Positions 1-8,747 are shown, counted from the first letter of the stretch. The stretch: DNA of 32,856 nucleotides from Spirochaetia bacterium (GCA_022768685.1 JALEPQ010000086.1:1-32856); one strand, 5' to 3'. Program-made: numbers and translations. The notes: generated from the letters alone by a model not told the origin.

Positions 1-2
1 CT

Positions 3-98
3 CTTTTTGTGGCTGCTGCGAAGCGGCAGTTCAATAGTTTCTATACCACAAAAAGCGTGTAGCGCATTATTGCGCGGTTTTGAATCACGCAACCGTGA
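3..98. other. Cluster of palindromic hairpins at the left edge
   Basis: Bases 3-12 (CTTTTTGTGG) pair perfectly with 46-55 (CCACAAAAAG). Inside lie a 7-bp hairpin with a GAA loop (13-19 with 23-29) and a small hairpin ATAG-TTT-CTAT (34-44), giving a three-way-junction shape. Two further hairpins follow: GCGCA-TTAT-TGCGC (62-75) and TCACG-CAAC-CGTGA (85-98). No convincing gene covers bases 1-152. The AAAAAGCG wording at 50-57 recalls the repeat pair at 10064-10169. It may be an intergenic repeat, or the 3' processing and termination zone of the alpha-galactosidase transcript or of a gene beyond the edge. Confidence 0.5.
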
Positions 99-152
99 CT
101 GGGAGCCAAAAAATCGGATTTTTGTTTATAATGCGGAAGCCCCTGGCACTTG

Positions 153-2447
153 TTATAGGGCATTTAATATTATTTGAATTGAACTTCCAAAATGTGGTCT
201 GTAAGGAATTTGCAGGCCACATTTCATTAATAAATCTCCACTTACAACAATATCATTTTCAAAAGGATAAAAAGCAGCTTCTGGCATGGGAAAAGGAGAA
301 TATAATCTGAAAAATTCTCTGATAGTTTTGCTTTGAGGACATGTAAGCTTATATTTTTTTGATTCATCTAGTCCCTGAAGCTTTATTATATCAGCTGGAG
401 CATTTGCTTCAGGATAATTCCACACAATAGTAAATACAGCCTGATTTTTATCTTTAGAAACAATATTCCATGCTGTAAAATCGGTTATTTCAGCATCAGA
501 ACTTTCAGTCCAGGGGTTTTCCAGTCTGTAATAATCGCCAAACTGAACAGTTTTTCGAATGGTTTTGTAAATTTCTACCTGATCTTTTATTTCTTTTAGT
601 TCAACCGGATTTAATTTATTAAGATCCAGTTCATAACCAAAGGTTCCTGCCATAGCAGTATGTCCTCTTTCCGCAAGAAATGTCTGTCGTCCTGTCTGGT
701 GATTAGGAACTGCTGAAACATGACAACTCATTGAAGAAGCTGGATATGCAATTGTAGAACCTGCCTGAATTGCAAGACGTGAAATTCCATCTGTATTATC
801 ACTAGTCCATGCTTGAGGCATATAGTAAAGCATTCCTGGATCATAGCGGCCACCACCACTTGAACAGGATTCAAAAAGTACATCAGGTAAAGCAGAAGTT
901 ATTTTTTCCATTAAGTTATAAAGCCCTAAATAATATTTATGACTTACTTTCATCTGCTCTGCTGCTGTTGCAGTTCCTGAACCAACTTCTGTGCCTGAAC
1001 GATTAAAATCCCATTTTACATAATCAATTTTATTTTCAGTGATGATTGAATAAAGTCTTTCATACAGATAATCAACAACTTCATTTCTGCTTAAATCAAG
1101 CATAAGTTGATGTCTGCTTAGCGAAGAACTTCTGCCTTCAATGTGAAGACACCAGTCAGGATGATTTCTATACAAATTGCTGTCAGGAGAAACCATTTCT
1201 GGTTCAAACCACAAGCCAAATTTTAATCCCCTTTTATGAATTCCATCACTTATTTCTGCAAGTCCACCAGGAAGTTTTTCTTTGTTTTCAAACCAGTCGC
1301 CTAAAGAAGATGTATCATCATTACGCTTTCCAAACCATCCGTCATCCAGGACAAAAAGTTCAATTCCTGCAGAGGAAGCTTCATCGGCCAGCTTAAAAAG
1401 TTTTTCTGCATTAAAATTAAAATAGGTTGCTTCCCAGTTGTTGATTACAATTGGACGTTCTTTGTATTGCCATTTTCCCCTGCAAAGGTGATTCCTATAT
1501 AAATCGTGGAAAGTTCTGCTCATTTCTCCCAGACCATTCTGACTGTAAACCATTACAGCTTCGGGAGTATAAAATTCTTCCTCAGGTTTAATTTTCCATT
1601 CAAAATTAAAAGGGTTGATTCCTAACTGAACACGGCTCATATTAAACTGGTCAACTTCAACATTTGCATAAAAATTACCAGAATAAACTAAATTGAAACC
1701 ATACACATTTCCTCTGGTTTCAGAAGCATCATAATCCATGAGTGCAATAAATGGATTTTGCTGAAGACTTGATGCTGTACGTTTGCTTTCAATTCCCTGA
1801 TTTCCTGGAACCAGCTTTCTAAAAACAGGATGACGTTCTCTGGCATGAGCTCCTGAAAGCTGAAGCATTTTGTAACGGGAACCACAAAAATCCACATTAC
1901 AACTCATTACTTTTTCAAGACAAATGTCATATTTACCTGTATTTTTTACGACTGTGTGGCGGCAGATTGCATTGTAGTTTTTCCATACAGTGTAGCTTAG
2001 AATAACTGTAACTTCTGTCAGAGGATCCATAAAGTCTATTTCAAGAGTATCTGCCTCTTCATTTTTTAAGGAATAAGTTGCAGGTAAACCTGGAATTTGA
2101 GGTTTCCCTTTTAAAATTCTGTAGGACTTAAATATCAGGTCTGTGGCTATAGTACCGTTTTCTGATTTTATTTCAATAGAACTGTTTCTAAAATCTGTTA
2201 TTCCTGCACCAGAAAATTCCTGAGGCTGTGTATCCAGTGAAAAATCAAGCTTACCTTCAAAAATCTCTGGATTAGGAGACATGGCTCTTCCTGTAACAGG
2301 AGCAGCAAACATATCATTCCATTCATCAATTTTTGGGAACCAGCCATAATGTAAAATGTATTGGTTTGCAAAAATTTTAATTATATATGAAGAAGAAATT
2401 GTATTAAGTAAAAATACCTGATTAGTTTTGTCAAAAATTATGCTCAT
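153..2447 (-). CDS. Alpha-galactosidase, glycoside hydrolase family 36
   Basis: It hydrolyses terminal alpha-1,6-linked galactose from melibiose, raffinose-type oligosaccharides or galactomannan, by a retaining mechanism. The 764-residue length and order (N-terminal beta-supersandwich, central (beta/alpha)8 barrel, C-terminal beta domain) match the family. Visible barrel landmarks are FVLDDGWFG near residue 365, GLWFEPEMVSPDS near 415, DYVKWDFNR with the predicted nucleophile Asp480, and WTSDNTD with the predicted acid/base Asp550. These positions nearly coincide with those of characterised bacterial GH36 enzymes (about 478 and 548). No signal peptide is seen, so it is probably cytoplasmic and acts on imported oligosaccharides. 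The ATG at 2447 is preceded by a GAGGT ribosome site. It stands alone, divergent from the lipoprotein gene at 2630, with no transporter or regulator beside it in the window. Family confidence is high; the exact substrate is inferred. Confidence 0.93.
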   Translation of the reverse strand: MSIIFDKTNQVFLLNTISSSYIIKIFANQYILHYGWFPKIDEWNDMFAAPVTGRAMSPNPEIFEGKLDFSLDTQPQEFSGAGITDFRNSSIEIKSENGTIATDLIFKSYRILKGKPQIPGLPATYSLKNEEADTLEIDFMDPLTEVTVILSYTVWKNYNAICRHTVVKNTGKYDICLEKVMSCNVDFCGSRYKMLQLSGAHARERHPVFRKLVPGNQGIESKRTASSLQQNPFIALMDYDASETRGNVYGFNLVYSGNFYANVEVDQFNMSRVQLGINPFNFEWKIKPEEEFYTPEAVMVYSQNGLGEMSRTFHDLYRNHLCRGKWQYKERPIVINNWEATYFNFNAEKLFKLADEASSAGIELFVLDDGWFGKRNDDTSSLGDWFENKEKLPGGLAEISDGIHKRGLKFGLWFEPEMVSPDSNLYRNHPDWCLHIEGRSSSLSRHQLMLDLSRNEVVDYLYERLYSIITENKIDYVKWDFNRSGTEVGSGTATAAEQMKVSHKYYLGLYNLMEKITSALPDVLFESCSSGGGRYDPGMLYYMPQAWTSDNTDGISRLAIQAGSTIAYPASSMSCHVSAVPNHQTGRQTFLAERGHTAMAGTFGYELDLNKLNPVELKEIKDQVEIYKTIRKTVQFGDYYRLENPWTESSDAEITDFTAWNIVSKDKNQAVFTIVWNYPEANAPADIIKLQGLDESKKYKLTCPQSKTIREFFRLYSPFPMPEAAFYPFENDIVVSGDLLMKCGLQIPYRPHFGSSIQIILNAL

Positions 2448-2629
2448 ATTTACCTCAGATTTTTTGTGATTTTTTAAAGTTTATCACGGAATTTATATTT
2501 TCAATATATAAATTTAATTTGGGAAATGTTATATTAAAAATGTAAAATTGTCATAATAGTATCAAAAATAATGTCGATATTGTTTTAACTGATTTTTTTC
2601 ATGAAGGTTATGAACAGACAGGGGGATTT

Positions 2630-4354
2630 ATGAAGAAACTATTATTATTAATTTCAGCTTCAATTACATTAATTTTTGCCAGCTGTACTGTAAACGGGGC
2701 TGGAGCTTCTGGTGATTTTTCTTTTACTCTTGATGAAGCTTTTTTAGAAAAAATTTATAATGCCCGTTCTGTTTTATCAGATGAGGACTCAGATAAAGGT
2801 GAATTGACCTTAGAATTTTCAGTAACAGGTTCGGTTTTAGAAAAAAGAACTGTTGAGTACAAAGATAGAACAGCAGCAGAAAATGATGAGATTACTTTTG
2901 AACAGCTCCCCCTGAATAAAGCAATTACTGTTTCTGTATGTTGTTACATTGATGATGAATTGCTTTATGAAGCAGCCAGTGACAGCTTTATGTTTAATTC
3001 AACAGATAATCCTTATGAATTAAGTTCACTTGTAAAAAAACTTACTGATACACCTTATGCTTTGTATAACAGGAATGGTGTTTATTTATACAGAAATTTA
3101 AATGATTCAAAGGATTTTATTTCAACGGATTTATTGAAATCTGCTTTATTGGAAAAAGATTCATCTATAATTGAATCTTCATTTAAAGTTGTTGATACAT
3201 GTTTTGATGCTGAAGGTGATTGTATTGCTGCAATTACAGTAGAAAATTCAGCTGCAACAAAATCAGTTTATATTGGAAATATAAATAGTGGAATTATTTA
3301 TTCTACTTCACTTGAAAATGTATTCTCAATTACTTTTGTATCAGAATATAATAGTGTTTTACTAAGAGGAACACAGAAGGTTTCTGATTCTGAAAGTGAA
3401 GAAGTTCTGGATTTTATTTATACGGGAGCAGACAAAAAAGCTGAAAAAATATATTCATTAAAGGAACTTGGACTGTCTGAACTTTCCATCAATTTGATGG
3501 TTTATAATAATAAAAAACTTTATATAGTTCATTCTTCAACAGATGAAAACAATTGTGTCTATAAGCTTTCAAAATATGCAGCTAATATTGTCATTGATAA
3601 TGAAGAACTTGTAGATTTTTCTGTAAAGGCTGAAAATGAAATAAATTTACGCACTGTAAATCTATCAAAAATTAAGCTGCGGGAATCAGCTTTGTACAGT
3701 GATATCCTTGCTCAGAATGATTGTATTTATCTTTTATATTCCGGATCAAATTCTACTTCTGATAAGGATACAAATTCTTCAATGGCAAGTTATGGTGCAC
3801 TTTTTGAATATGATGAAAAAACTTTAGCTTTGGAAAGATCAATTGACTTGAATCCTTCCAGTGTTACTTATTCAAATTTCAAAACATATACTTTTGTTAA
3901 TAATCAGAAAATTTATGTAGATAACAAACTGCAAACTCCTTATTTAAAAACTTTTAATGACGAATTTACTTATTATGGACCTGCAGAAGTTTCTGGAGCA
4001 GAACTGTTTGGGTCGGAAAGATTTGTTGCCAGAAAACCAAGAAAACTTGTATTTGCAGATAATGGTTTTATTTTTACAACTAGTCCTACAGGTGTTTTAA
4101 GTTGTAAAAACGTAAATAGAATTGTAACAGTTGATTTAGAATCTTTTGAAGTTTCTTATGTTTCTGCTGCTCCAAGTGGAATTAATTTTGGTTTTGATAT
4201 TAATGATAATATAAAACTTGAATCTGGCAGTGTTTCAGACCTGCTTGAAGATGGCTTAAAACTTTATATTGAATCTAATGGTAAGTCTGTGGAATTAGAT
4301 TCTTCTGAAGGATTAATTTATTCAACAGCCATCGAAGTTTTAAGTGTTAAATAA
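2630..4354 (+). CDS. Large lipoprotein of unknown function
   Basis: No family is recognised. The N-terminus is a clear lipoprotein signal: Lys-Lys, a hydrophobic stretch, then LIFASC with the lipidated Cys at residue 19, a relaxed lipobox of the spirochaete type. The remaining roughly 555 residues are rich in Ser, Asn, Asp and Tyr, with many alternating short hydrophobic strands (for example DCIYLLYSGS and KSVYIGNIN). This suggests an all-beta, propeller-like or extracellular fold, but no repeat is clear enough to call. There is no membrane segment beyond the signal. The ATG follows a GGGGG ribosome site at 2619-2624. The methyltransferase gene begins 12 nt after its stop, so the two may be co-transcribed although they look functionally unrelated. 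It is likely anchored in the inner or outer membrane, facing the periplasm or the surface. Confidence 0.75.
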   Translation: MKKLLLLISASITLIFASCTVNGAGASGDFSFTLDEAFLEKIYNARSVLSDEDSDKGELTLEFSVTGSVLEKRTVEYKDRTAAENDEITFEQLPLNKAITVSVCCYIDDELLYEAASDSFMFNSTDNPYELSSLVKKLTDTPYALYNRNGVYLYRNLNDSKDFISTDLLKSALLEKDSSIIESSFKVVDTCFDAEGDCIAAITVENSAATKSVYIGNINSGIIYSTSLENVFSITFVSEYNSVLLRGTQKVSDSESEEVLDFIYTGADKKAEKIYSLKELGLSELSINLMVYNNKKLYIVHSSTDENNCVYKLSKYAANIVIDNEELVDFSVKAENEINLRTVNLSKIKLRESALYSDILAQNDCIYLLYSGSNSTSDKDTNSSMASYGALFEYDEKTLALERSIDLNPSSVTYSNFKTYTFVNNQKIYVDNKLQTPYLKTFNDEFTYYGPAEVSGAELFGSERFVARKPRKLVFADNGFIFTTSPTGVLSCKNVNRIVTVDLESFEVSYVSAAPSGINFGFDINDNIKLESGSVSDLLEDGLKLYIESNGKSVELDSSEGLIYSTAIEVLSVK

Positions 4355-4366
4355 AACCATAAATTT

Positions 4367-5560
4367 ATGATAAATTTTACCTGGACAGATTCAGCCGAAC
4401 TTTTTGATGATGATTGTCTTGTAGAAAAAATAACCTTTGATAATAAAATGGATTTTTCAGAACATCTTTTTATTGAAGGTGATAATTATCCTGTGTTGAA
4501 GTTTCTTTTGCAAAAGAAAAATTTTTCCGGGAAAGTAAACTTGATTTATATAGATCCTCCTTACAACACAGGAAAAGATTTTACTTATGACGATAATTTT
4601 TCCCACTTTCAGGATAAACATTCTGCCTGGCTGAGTTTTATGAGCAGAAGATTGAATTGCGCAAAGCAACTTTTATCTTCTTCGGGTTGTATTTTTATAG
4701 CAATTGATCAAAGTGAACTTTATTACCTGAAGCTTTTATGTGATCAAATTTTTGGTGAAGAAAATTTTGTAAATGATTTTATGTGGCTTCATGGAAAAGG
4801 GAAAAAAGACAGCTGGTCACGAACTTTACAACAGCATACTCTTTGTTACGCAAAAAATAAAAAACTGTTAAAACCATTTAAGGAGATTACATTTTCTAAC
4901 TGGGCTAAAAAAAATCTTGATGGAGATTCAAGAGGAAACTGGTTTAGTGGAAGCATTTCTTTTTCTGAAAAAAGATCTAATCCAAATCATAAGAACTTTT
5001 ATGAAATAAAATCTCCTTCAGGAAAAATCTGGAAAAGGCAATGGCAGGTTTCCAAAGATGAAATGGAAGCATTGATAAATGAAAACAAAATTTACTGGGG
5101 AAAATCTCCTTCTTATAATCAGGTTCCCAGAGTAAAAATTTTTAATGACAGTCCTACACAAGTAATTCCTAAAAATTTAATTGACTGTGTTGAATCTACC
5201 AGGTCTGCGCAGAACCATGTAGACAATCTGTTAGGCAGAAAAAATATATTTGATAATCCTAAACCTGTTGATTTAATTGAGCATTTAATCCGCATTACAC
5301 AGCAATCGTCTGATTCAATTATTATGGATTTTTTTGCCGGTAGTGGAACTACTTTTGAAGCAGTCTGTAATCTAAATAAAGAAGATAATGGAAAAAGAAG
5401 ATGCATTCTGGTACAAAAACCAGAAATAATAAAAAATCCGGTCTGTGAAGATTCAAAAACCGGATTTTCTAAAATATCAGAAATTACAGAAGCAAGATGT
5501 AAAAAGGTTTCAGAATTAAATAAAACTTCTTTTACAACCTGCAGACTGATTTTTAATTAA
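4367..5560 (+). CDS. Site-specific DNA methyltransferase (adenine-specific, beta class, type III Mod-like)
   Basis: It transfers a methyl group from S-adenosylmethionine to adenine N6 in DNA. The catalytic motif IV DPPYNTGKDFTYDDNF sits near residue 62, while the AdoMet-binding motif I MDFFAGSGTTFEAV lies near residue 325. This inverted order defines the beta class, typical of type III Mod subunits. The segment between (about 130-300) is the probable target-recognition region. At 397 residues it is shorter than most Mod proteins, and the C-terminus is abrupt. No restriction subunit is adjacent, so it looks like an orphan methyltransferase or a remnant of a system. The ATG at 4367 has no obvious ribosome site and lies 12 nt after the lipoprotein stop. 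The 3' end overlaps the convergent DUF1015 gene by 8 nt. The specificity cannot be read from the sequence. Confidence 0.87.
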   Translation: MINFTWTDSAELFDDDCLVEKITFDNKMDFSEHLFIEGDNYPVLKFLLQKKNFSGKVNLIYIDPPYNTGKDFTYDDNFSHFQDKHSAWLSFMSRRLNCAKQLLSSSGCIFIAIDQSELYYLKLLCDQIFGEENFVNDFMWLHGKGKKDSWSRTLQQHTLCYAKNKKLLKPFKEITFSNWAKKNLDGDSRGNWFSGSISFSEKRSNPNHKNFYEIKSPSGKIWKRQWQVSKDEMEALINENKIYWGKSPSYNQVPRVKIFNDSPTQVIPKNLIDCVESTRSAQNHVDNLLGRKNIFDNPKPVDLIEHLIRITQQSSDSIIMDFFAGSGTTFEAVCNLNKEDNGKRRCILVQKPEIIKNPVCEDSKTGFSKISEITEARCKKVSELNKTSFTTCRLIFN

Positions 5561-6881
5561 AAAGTTTTCTGCATTCAAGATAGAAACGTTTTTCATCCGC
5601 TTCACCCATACTGAAGCTTTTTCTTGGAAGTGGACCTCGTCCGTTTATAGTTTCAAAGAAACTGTCTTTGGAAATTGGTGGAAGAAGAATTGCAGTTGAA
5701 TTGTTTTGTGCACCAAGTCTGAACACTTCTTCAGTTCCATGAATATAATCAATTTCAGCTTCTGTGGATGAAAGATTTTTTAAGAATGTATCAATTTCTG
5801 GTTGAAGTCTTGAAACGGCAAGTTCTGTAATCTTTGTTGAAAGAAGATAATATTTCTGCTGTCCGTTTTCTGTAAAAACAAAACCGAAATCTGCTTCAGA
5901 TTTCTTTACAGAAGATTCCAGCTCTTCAGCAGTTGTAACTTCGCGGAAAGTTCCATCAAGTTTTTCTGAAAGATTTTGTATTAAACTATGAGAATCAATA
6001 TTAAAAATTACTCTGTGAATAGGTTCAAAAGTTAATCCTGTATCATAGATATTTACAATTTCAACTAATGCATAACGAACAGGATTATTCTTAAGTTCAG
6101 TTTCTGATGCACCTTTTTCAACTAATTCAGCTTTGTATTCATCCCATACAGCTTTTGCTGTGGCAAGAGAATGGTTACCGTCGCCTACTGCAAAAAGGAA
6201 AGTGGAACCATCAGCAGCACTGTTTTTATCTGCAATTTTGTTTACAGCCTCTGTTACAGCTTCTATTTCACTTTCAGAGGAAAGTTCCCATCCAGTTATT
6301 TTTCCTCCATTCATCATGATGTTTCCATCATAAAGTGGCGCTTTTTTCTTTGCCAGTTTACCGCAGTCTTCTACAAGAACACCATCTTTATCATTTACAA
6401 GCAGCATGATGTGAGGTAATTCCAAAGGTGCACCTTGGCGAATCTCTTTTCTAGGAGGAATTCGGTCTACAATTGTAGCCTCTGTTGCACGAATATTAGC
6501 TTTACTGAAAGGTTTCCATTCATAAGTTTCCAGATCAATCTGAGCAACCAGACCTTTTCTTGTTCTTCCAAATGCAGTAGTTCTTTCTACATAAACAAAA
6601 CAGTTTTTTGGTTCTGCAAATACATGATTAGAAAGATAAGACTTCATGCTCTGTCTGATTTTTTCAATTCTCTGAGCTTTGTCAGGAGAATTTAAATAAA
6701 CTTCTGGAAGAATCAGATTAAGTGTAGAAGGTTTTCCATTTACGGTTTCTTCGGTTTTTTTCCAATAATCCAGATCCTGAGTGTACTGATCACATGCAAT
6801 GACAGACCAGGTTGAAACATCAATATTCTTAGGTAATAAAATTTCTGGAACTTTAATTCCAAGCTGTTCAAGTGTTTTCAT
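5553..6881 (-). CDS. DUF1015 family protein
   Basis: This conserved family has no firmly established biochemical role; in some Firmicutes its genes sit near serine-biosynthesis genes, which is context only. Diagnostic motifs are WSVIACDQYTQDLDYW near the N-terminus, the FAVGDGNHSLATAK block in the middle (about residue 225), YIHGTEEVF in the C-terminal third, and GRGPLPRKSFSMGEADEKRF at the end. The length of 442 residues is normal for the family. No signal peptide or membrane segment is seen, so it is likely cytoplasmic. The ATG at 6881 has no Shine-Dalgarno. A -10-like TATACT ends 7 nt before it, so the mRNA may be leaderless. It is divergent from rpoN, with only 46 nt between the two start codons. 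Confidence 0.85.
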   Translation of the reverse strand: MKTLEQLGIKVPEILLPKNIDVSTWSVIACDQYTQDLDYWKKTEETVNGKPSTLNLILPEVYLNSPDKAQRIEKIRQSMKSYLSNHVFAEPKNCFVYVERTTAFGRTRKGLVAQIDLETYEWKPFSKANIRATEATIVDRIPPRKEIRQGAPLELPHIMLLVNDKDGVLVEDCGKLAKKKAPLYDGNIMMNGGKITGWELSSESEIEAVTEAVNKIADKNSAADGSTFLFAVGDGNHSLATAKAVWDEYKAELVEKGASETELKNNPVRYALVEIVNIYDTGLTFEPIHRVIFNIDSHSLIQNLSEKLDGTFREVTTAEELESSVKKSEADFGFVFTENGQQKYYLLSTKITELAVSRLQPEIDTFLKNLSSTEAEIDYIHGTEEVFRLGAQNNSTAILLPPISKDSFFETINGRGPLPRKSFSMGEADEKRFYLECRKLFN

Positions 6882-6888
6882 AAGTCAC

Positions 6889-6894
6889 AGTATA
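6889..6894 (-). promoter_or_regulatory. Possible -10 element for the DUF1015 gene
   Basis: On the minus strand TATACT is followed by 7 nt and then the ATG at 6881, so a normal start point would fall on or next to the start codon. No good -35 is found 17 nt upstream, so this rests on the -10 alone. Confidence 0.35.
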
Positions 6895-6912
6895 CTGATA
6901 GAAATATTTTTG

Positions 6913-6921
6913 TGCTATAAT
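6913..6921 (+). promoter_or_regulatory. Extended -10 promoter of rpoN
   Basis: TGCTATAAT is a perfect extended -10 (TGN-TATAAT). Only 6 nt separate the hexamer from the ATG at 6928, so transcription should begin at the start codon. The -35 region is weak, as is usual with an extended -10. Confidence 0.6.
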
Positions 6922-6927
6922 TTTCTT

Positions 6928-8337
6928 ATGCAGAAATTCAGTCAGATTCAAAGTCAGAAACAGATAATGCGAATGTCTCAAAGGCAAATTCAGGCGGTAA
7001 GTATGCTTGCAATGTCTGTAACAGATTTACGAGATGAAATTTATAAGGCTGTAAGTGATAATCCTGCATTGGAAATTGTAAGGGATCCATTAAAAACTTC
7101 TGCAGAATATTACGAAAAAAAATCATCTTCAAGTGAAGCAATGCAATTTGCACTTGATTCTGCTCATTCAGAAAAAGAAACTTTGCAGCATCATCTTATG
7201 GATCAGCTTAATCTTCAGAAAGTAACAAAAGATGAATATGATTTATGCCAGAGGTTGATTTATAATCTGGATAAAAATGGATTTTACGGTTCAAAACTTT
7301 CTCCAGAAACCTTAATTGATAAAAATAATCCACGTCAGAATAAAATAATGCTTCAAAAATGTCTGGAACGGATACAGAAGATGGATCCAGTTGGAATCTG
7401 CTGTAAAAATTATGAAGAAAGTCTTTTTATTCAGGCAAAATTAAATGGTGATGCGTCAGATCTTACTCTGTTTATTCTGGATGGGAATTTAAGTATTTTT
7501 GATCCGCCTGATCCTGCAAAAATAGAAAAGAAACTTAATGACTATAAAGAAAACTGGCATAAAAAAAGTTTTGCTTCAGAAATTTTGCTTGATAAAGTTT
7601 ACATCTGCCAGGAAGAAATAGAAGAAACTCTGGATTATATACGTCATTTGAATCCTTTTCCCGCTGCTAATTTTGACACTGACACATCCATGGTTGATTT
7701 TCAAAAGCCAGACGTTGTAGTTACGGTTGAAAAAGTTAAGGGAAAACTTTTTGATGATGATTTTTCTACAGGAAGAGTAACAGGTGGCGAAGATTATTAT
7801 TTTCAGGTAAAATATGCCTCTGGAATTTTACCGGAAGTAAGAATTGCCCCTGATATGAAAGATGACAGGGATAATGTAGAAAAAGCAAAAGCATTTTTAA
7901 GCAATCTGGAATTCTGCAAGTCCACAATAGTATTACAGACTTGTGCCATTATTAATTTTCAAAAAGATTTTTTTCAAAACGGAGAAGGAAATGTAAAGCC
8001 TCTCACCAGAAAACAGATTGCTGAGTATTTAGGTTTATCAGAATCAACTATTTCCAGAAGTGCGTCTAAAAAAAGCAGTAAGTACCTTCAGACTGAATGG
8101 GGATTATTTCCTTTCAGTAAGTTTTTTGATTCAGGTGTAAAGAGTTCTGATGGGGAAGAAAAAATTTCTTCACAGAAAATCACAGAATTAATTGAAAAGT
8201 TAATAAAAAACAGTAAGGGACCCATTTCAGATATGGAACTTACAACTAAACTTAATAAAATGGGCATAAAAATAGCCCGCCGAACAGTCACAAAGTACCG
8301 CCAGCGGGCTGGTATTAATAATTCTTATTTAAGATAA
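6928..8337 (+). CDS. rpoN: RNA polymerase sigma-54 factor
   Basis: It directs RNA polymerase to -24/-12 promoters and needs an AAA+ enhancer-binding protein to open DNA. The N-terminal region I is Gln-rich (QSQKQIMRMSQRQIQAVSML), region II is acidic, the core-binding domain follows, then a helix-turn-helix (TRKQIAEYLGLSESTISR, about residue 355), and finally the RpoN box ARRTVTKYRQ at about 450-459, which differs from the canonical ARRTVAKYRE at two positions. The length of 469 residues is typical. An in-frame ATG at 6799 lies inside the divergent DUF1015 gene and would add 43 non-homologous residues; the ATG at 6928 starts exactly at region I and is preferred. There is no Shine-Dalgarno. A likely target promoter lies at 16685-16701, upstream of hsp20. 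Confidence 0.95.
   Translation: MQKFSQIQSQKQIMRMSQRQIQAVSMLAMSVTDLRDEIYKAVSDNPALEIVRDPLKTSAEYYEKKSSSSEAMQFALDSAHSEKETLQHHLMDQLNLQKVTKDEYDLCQRLIYNLDKNGFYGSKLSPETLIDKNNPRQNKIMLQKCLERIQKMDPVGICCKNYEESLFIQAKLNGDASDLTLFILDGNLSIFDPPDPAKIEKKLNDYKENWHKKSFASEILLDKVYICQEEIEETLDYIRHLNPFPAANFDTDTSMVDFQKPDVVVTVEKVKGKLFDDDFSTGRVTGGEDYYFQVKYASGILPEVRIAPDMKDDRDNVEKAKAFLSNLEFCKSTIVLQTCAIINFQKDFFQNGEGNVKPLTRKQIAEYLGLSESTISRSASKKSSKYLQTEWGLFPFSKFFDSGVKSSDGEEKISSQKITELIEKLIKNSKGPISDMELTTKLNKMGIKIARRTVTKYRQRAGINNSYLR
8267..8310 (-). terminator. Rho-independent terminator of hpf, inside rpoN
   Basis: On the minus strand AGCCCGC (8310-8304) pairs with GCGGGCT (8280-8274) around a 23-nt loop, followed by ATTTTTA. 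It lies within the last codons of the convergent rpoN, over the RpoN-box coding sequence. Confidence 0.65.
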
Positions 8338-8340
8338 AAA

Positions 8341-8631
8341 TTACTTCTTTTCCTGAACCTTATCTTTCTCTTTCTTAACTTTATTGTCAAGAACATCCAT
8401 CATTTTGTTTACTGCTGCAGTAAAGTCTTCATCTTTTCCAGAAACGTGAGCCTGAACACCCCATTTAAAGTTAGCAGTAGCTTCAATATCATATTCCTGT
8501 TCGTGTTTAACGATTATTTTAAGATCAACAATAAGATCTTCTGCGTATGCAATACGTTTGAGCTTGCTTTCAATAACGCCTGTCTGTTTTTCACTTAATG
8601 TAAAACCTTGTGCATTACATGCTGTATTCAT
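8341..8631 (-). CDS. hpf: Ribosome hibernation promoting factor, short form (HPF/RaiA family)
   Basis: It binds the decoding region of the 30S subunit in stationary phase or starvation and silences ribosomes. The 96-residue protein shows the family beta-alpha-beta-beta-beta-alpha pattern: FTLSEKQTGVIESKLKRI, VDLKIIVKHEQEYDIEATANFKW, VQAHVSGKDEDFTAAVNKMMDVLDNKV. The C-terminus is a Lys-rich tail, without the extra dimerisation domain of long HPF. The ATG at 8631 is chosen because a strong GGAGGAG lies just upstream; the in-frame TTG at 8646 would bury that site inside the gene. It converges on rpoN with a 3-nt gap between stops. It has its own promoter (8698-8726) and a terminator embedded in rpoN. 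Confidence 0.9.
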   Translation of the reverse strand: MNTACNAQGFTLSEKQTGVIESKLKRIAYAEDLIVDLKIIVKHEQEYDIEATANFKWGVQAHVSGKDEDFTAAVNKMMDVLDNKVKKEKDKVQEKK

Positions 8632-8697
8632 AGTTGTCTCCTCCAAAGTGACTGCACTTTGTTTTGTAAAATATTTATGCTTAATCAGCTATGATTT

Positions 8698-8726
8698 ATT
8701 ATAAATCGGTAATATTGAAAACGCAA
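8698..8726 (-). promoter_or_regulatory. Sigma-70-type promoter of hpf
   Basis: The minus strand reads TTGCGT (8726-8721), a 17-nt spacer, and TATAAT (8703-8698). Predicted start is near 8691, giving a leader of about 60 nt before the ATG at 8631. Confidence 0.65.
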
Positions 8727-8747
8727 ATTTCATATTTAATTTTTGTA

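Noticed and set aside
141-157. Sigma-54-like sequence TGGCACTTGTTATAGG on the plus strand
   Set aside because: The -12 GC is replaced by AG, and no gene follows on that strand.
80-310. 76-codon plus-strand frame at the left edge
   Set aside because: It overlaps the 3' end of alpha-galactosidase and a hairpin cluster, with no ribosome site or recognisable protein.
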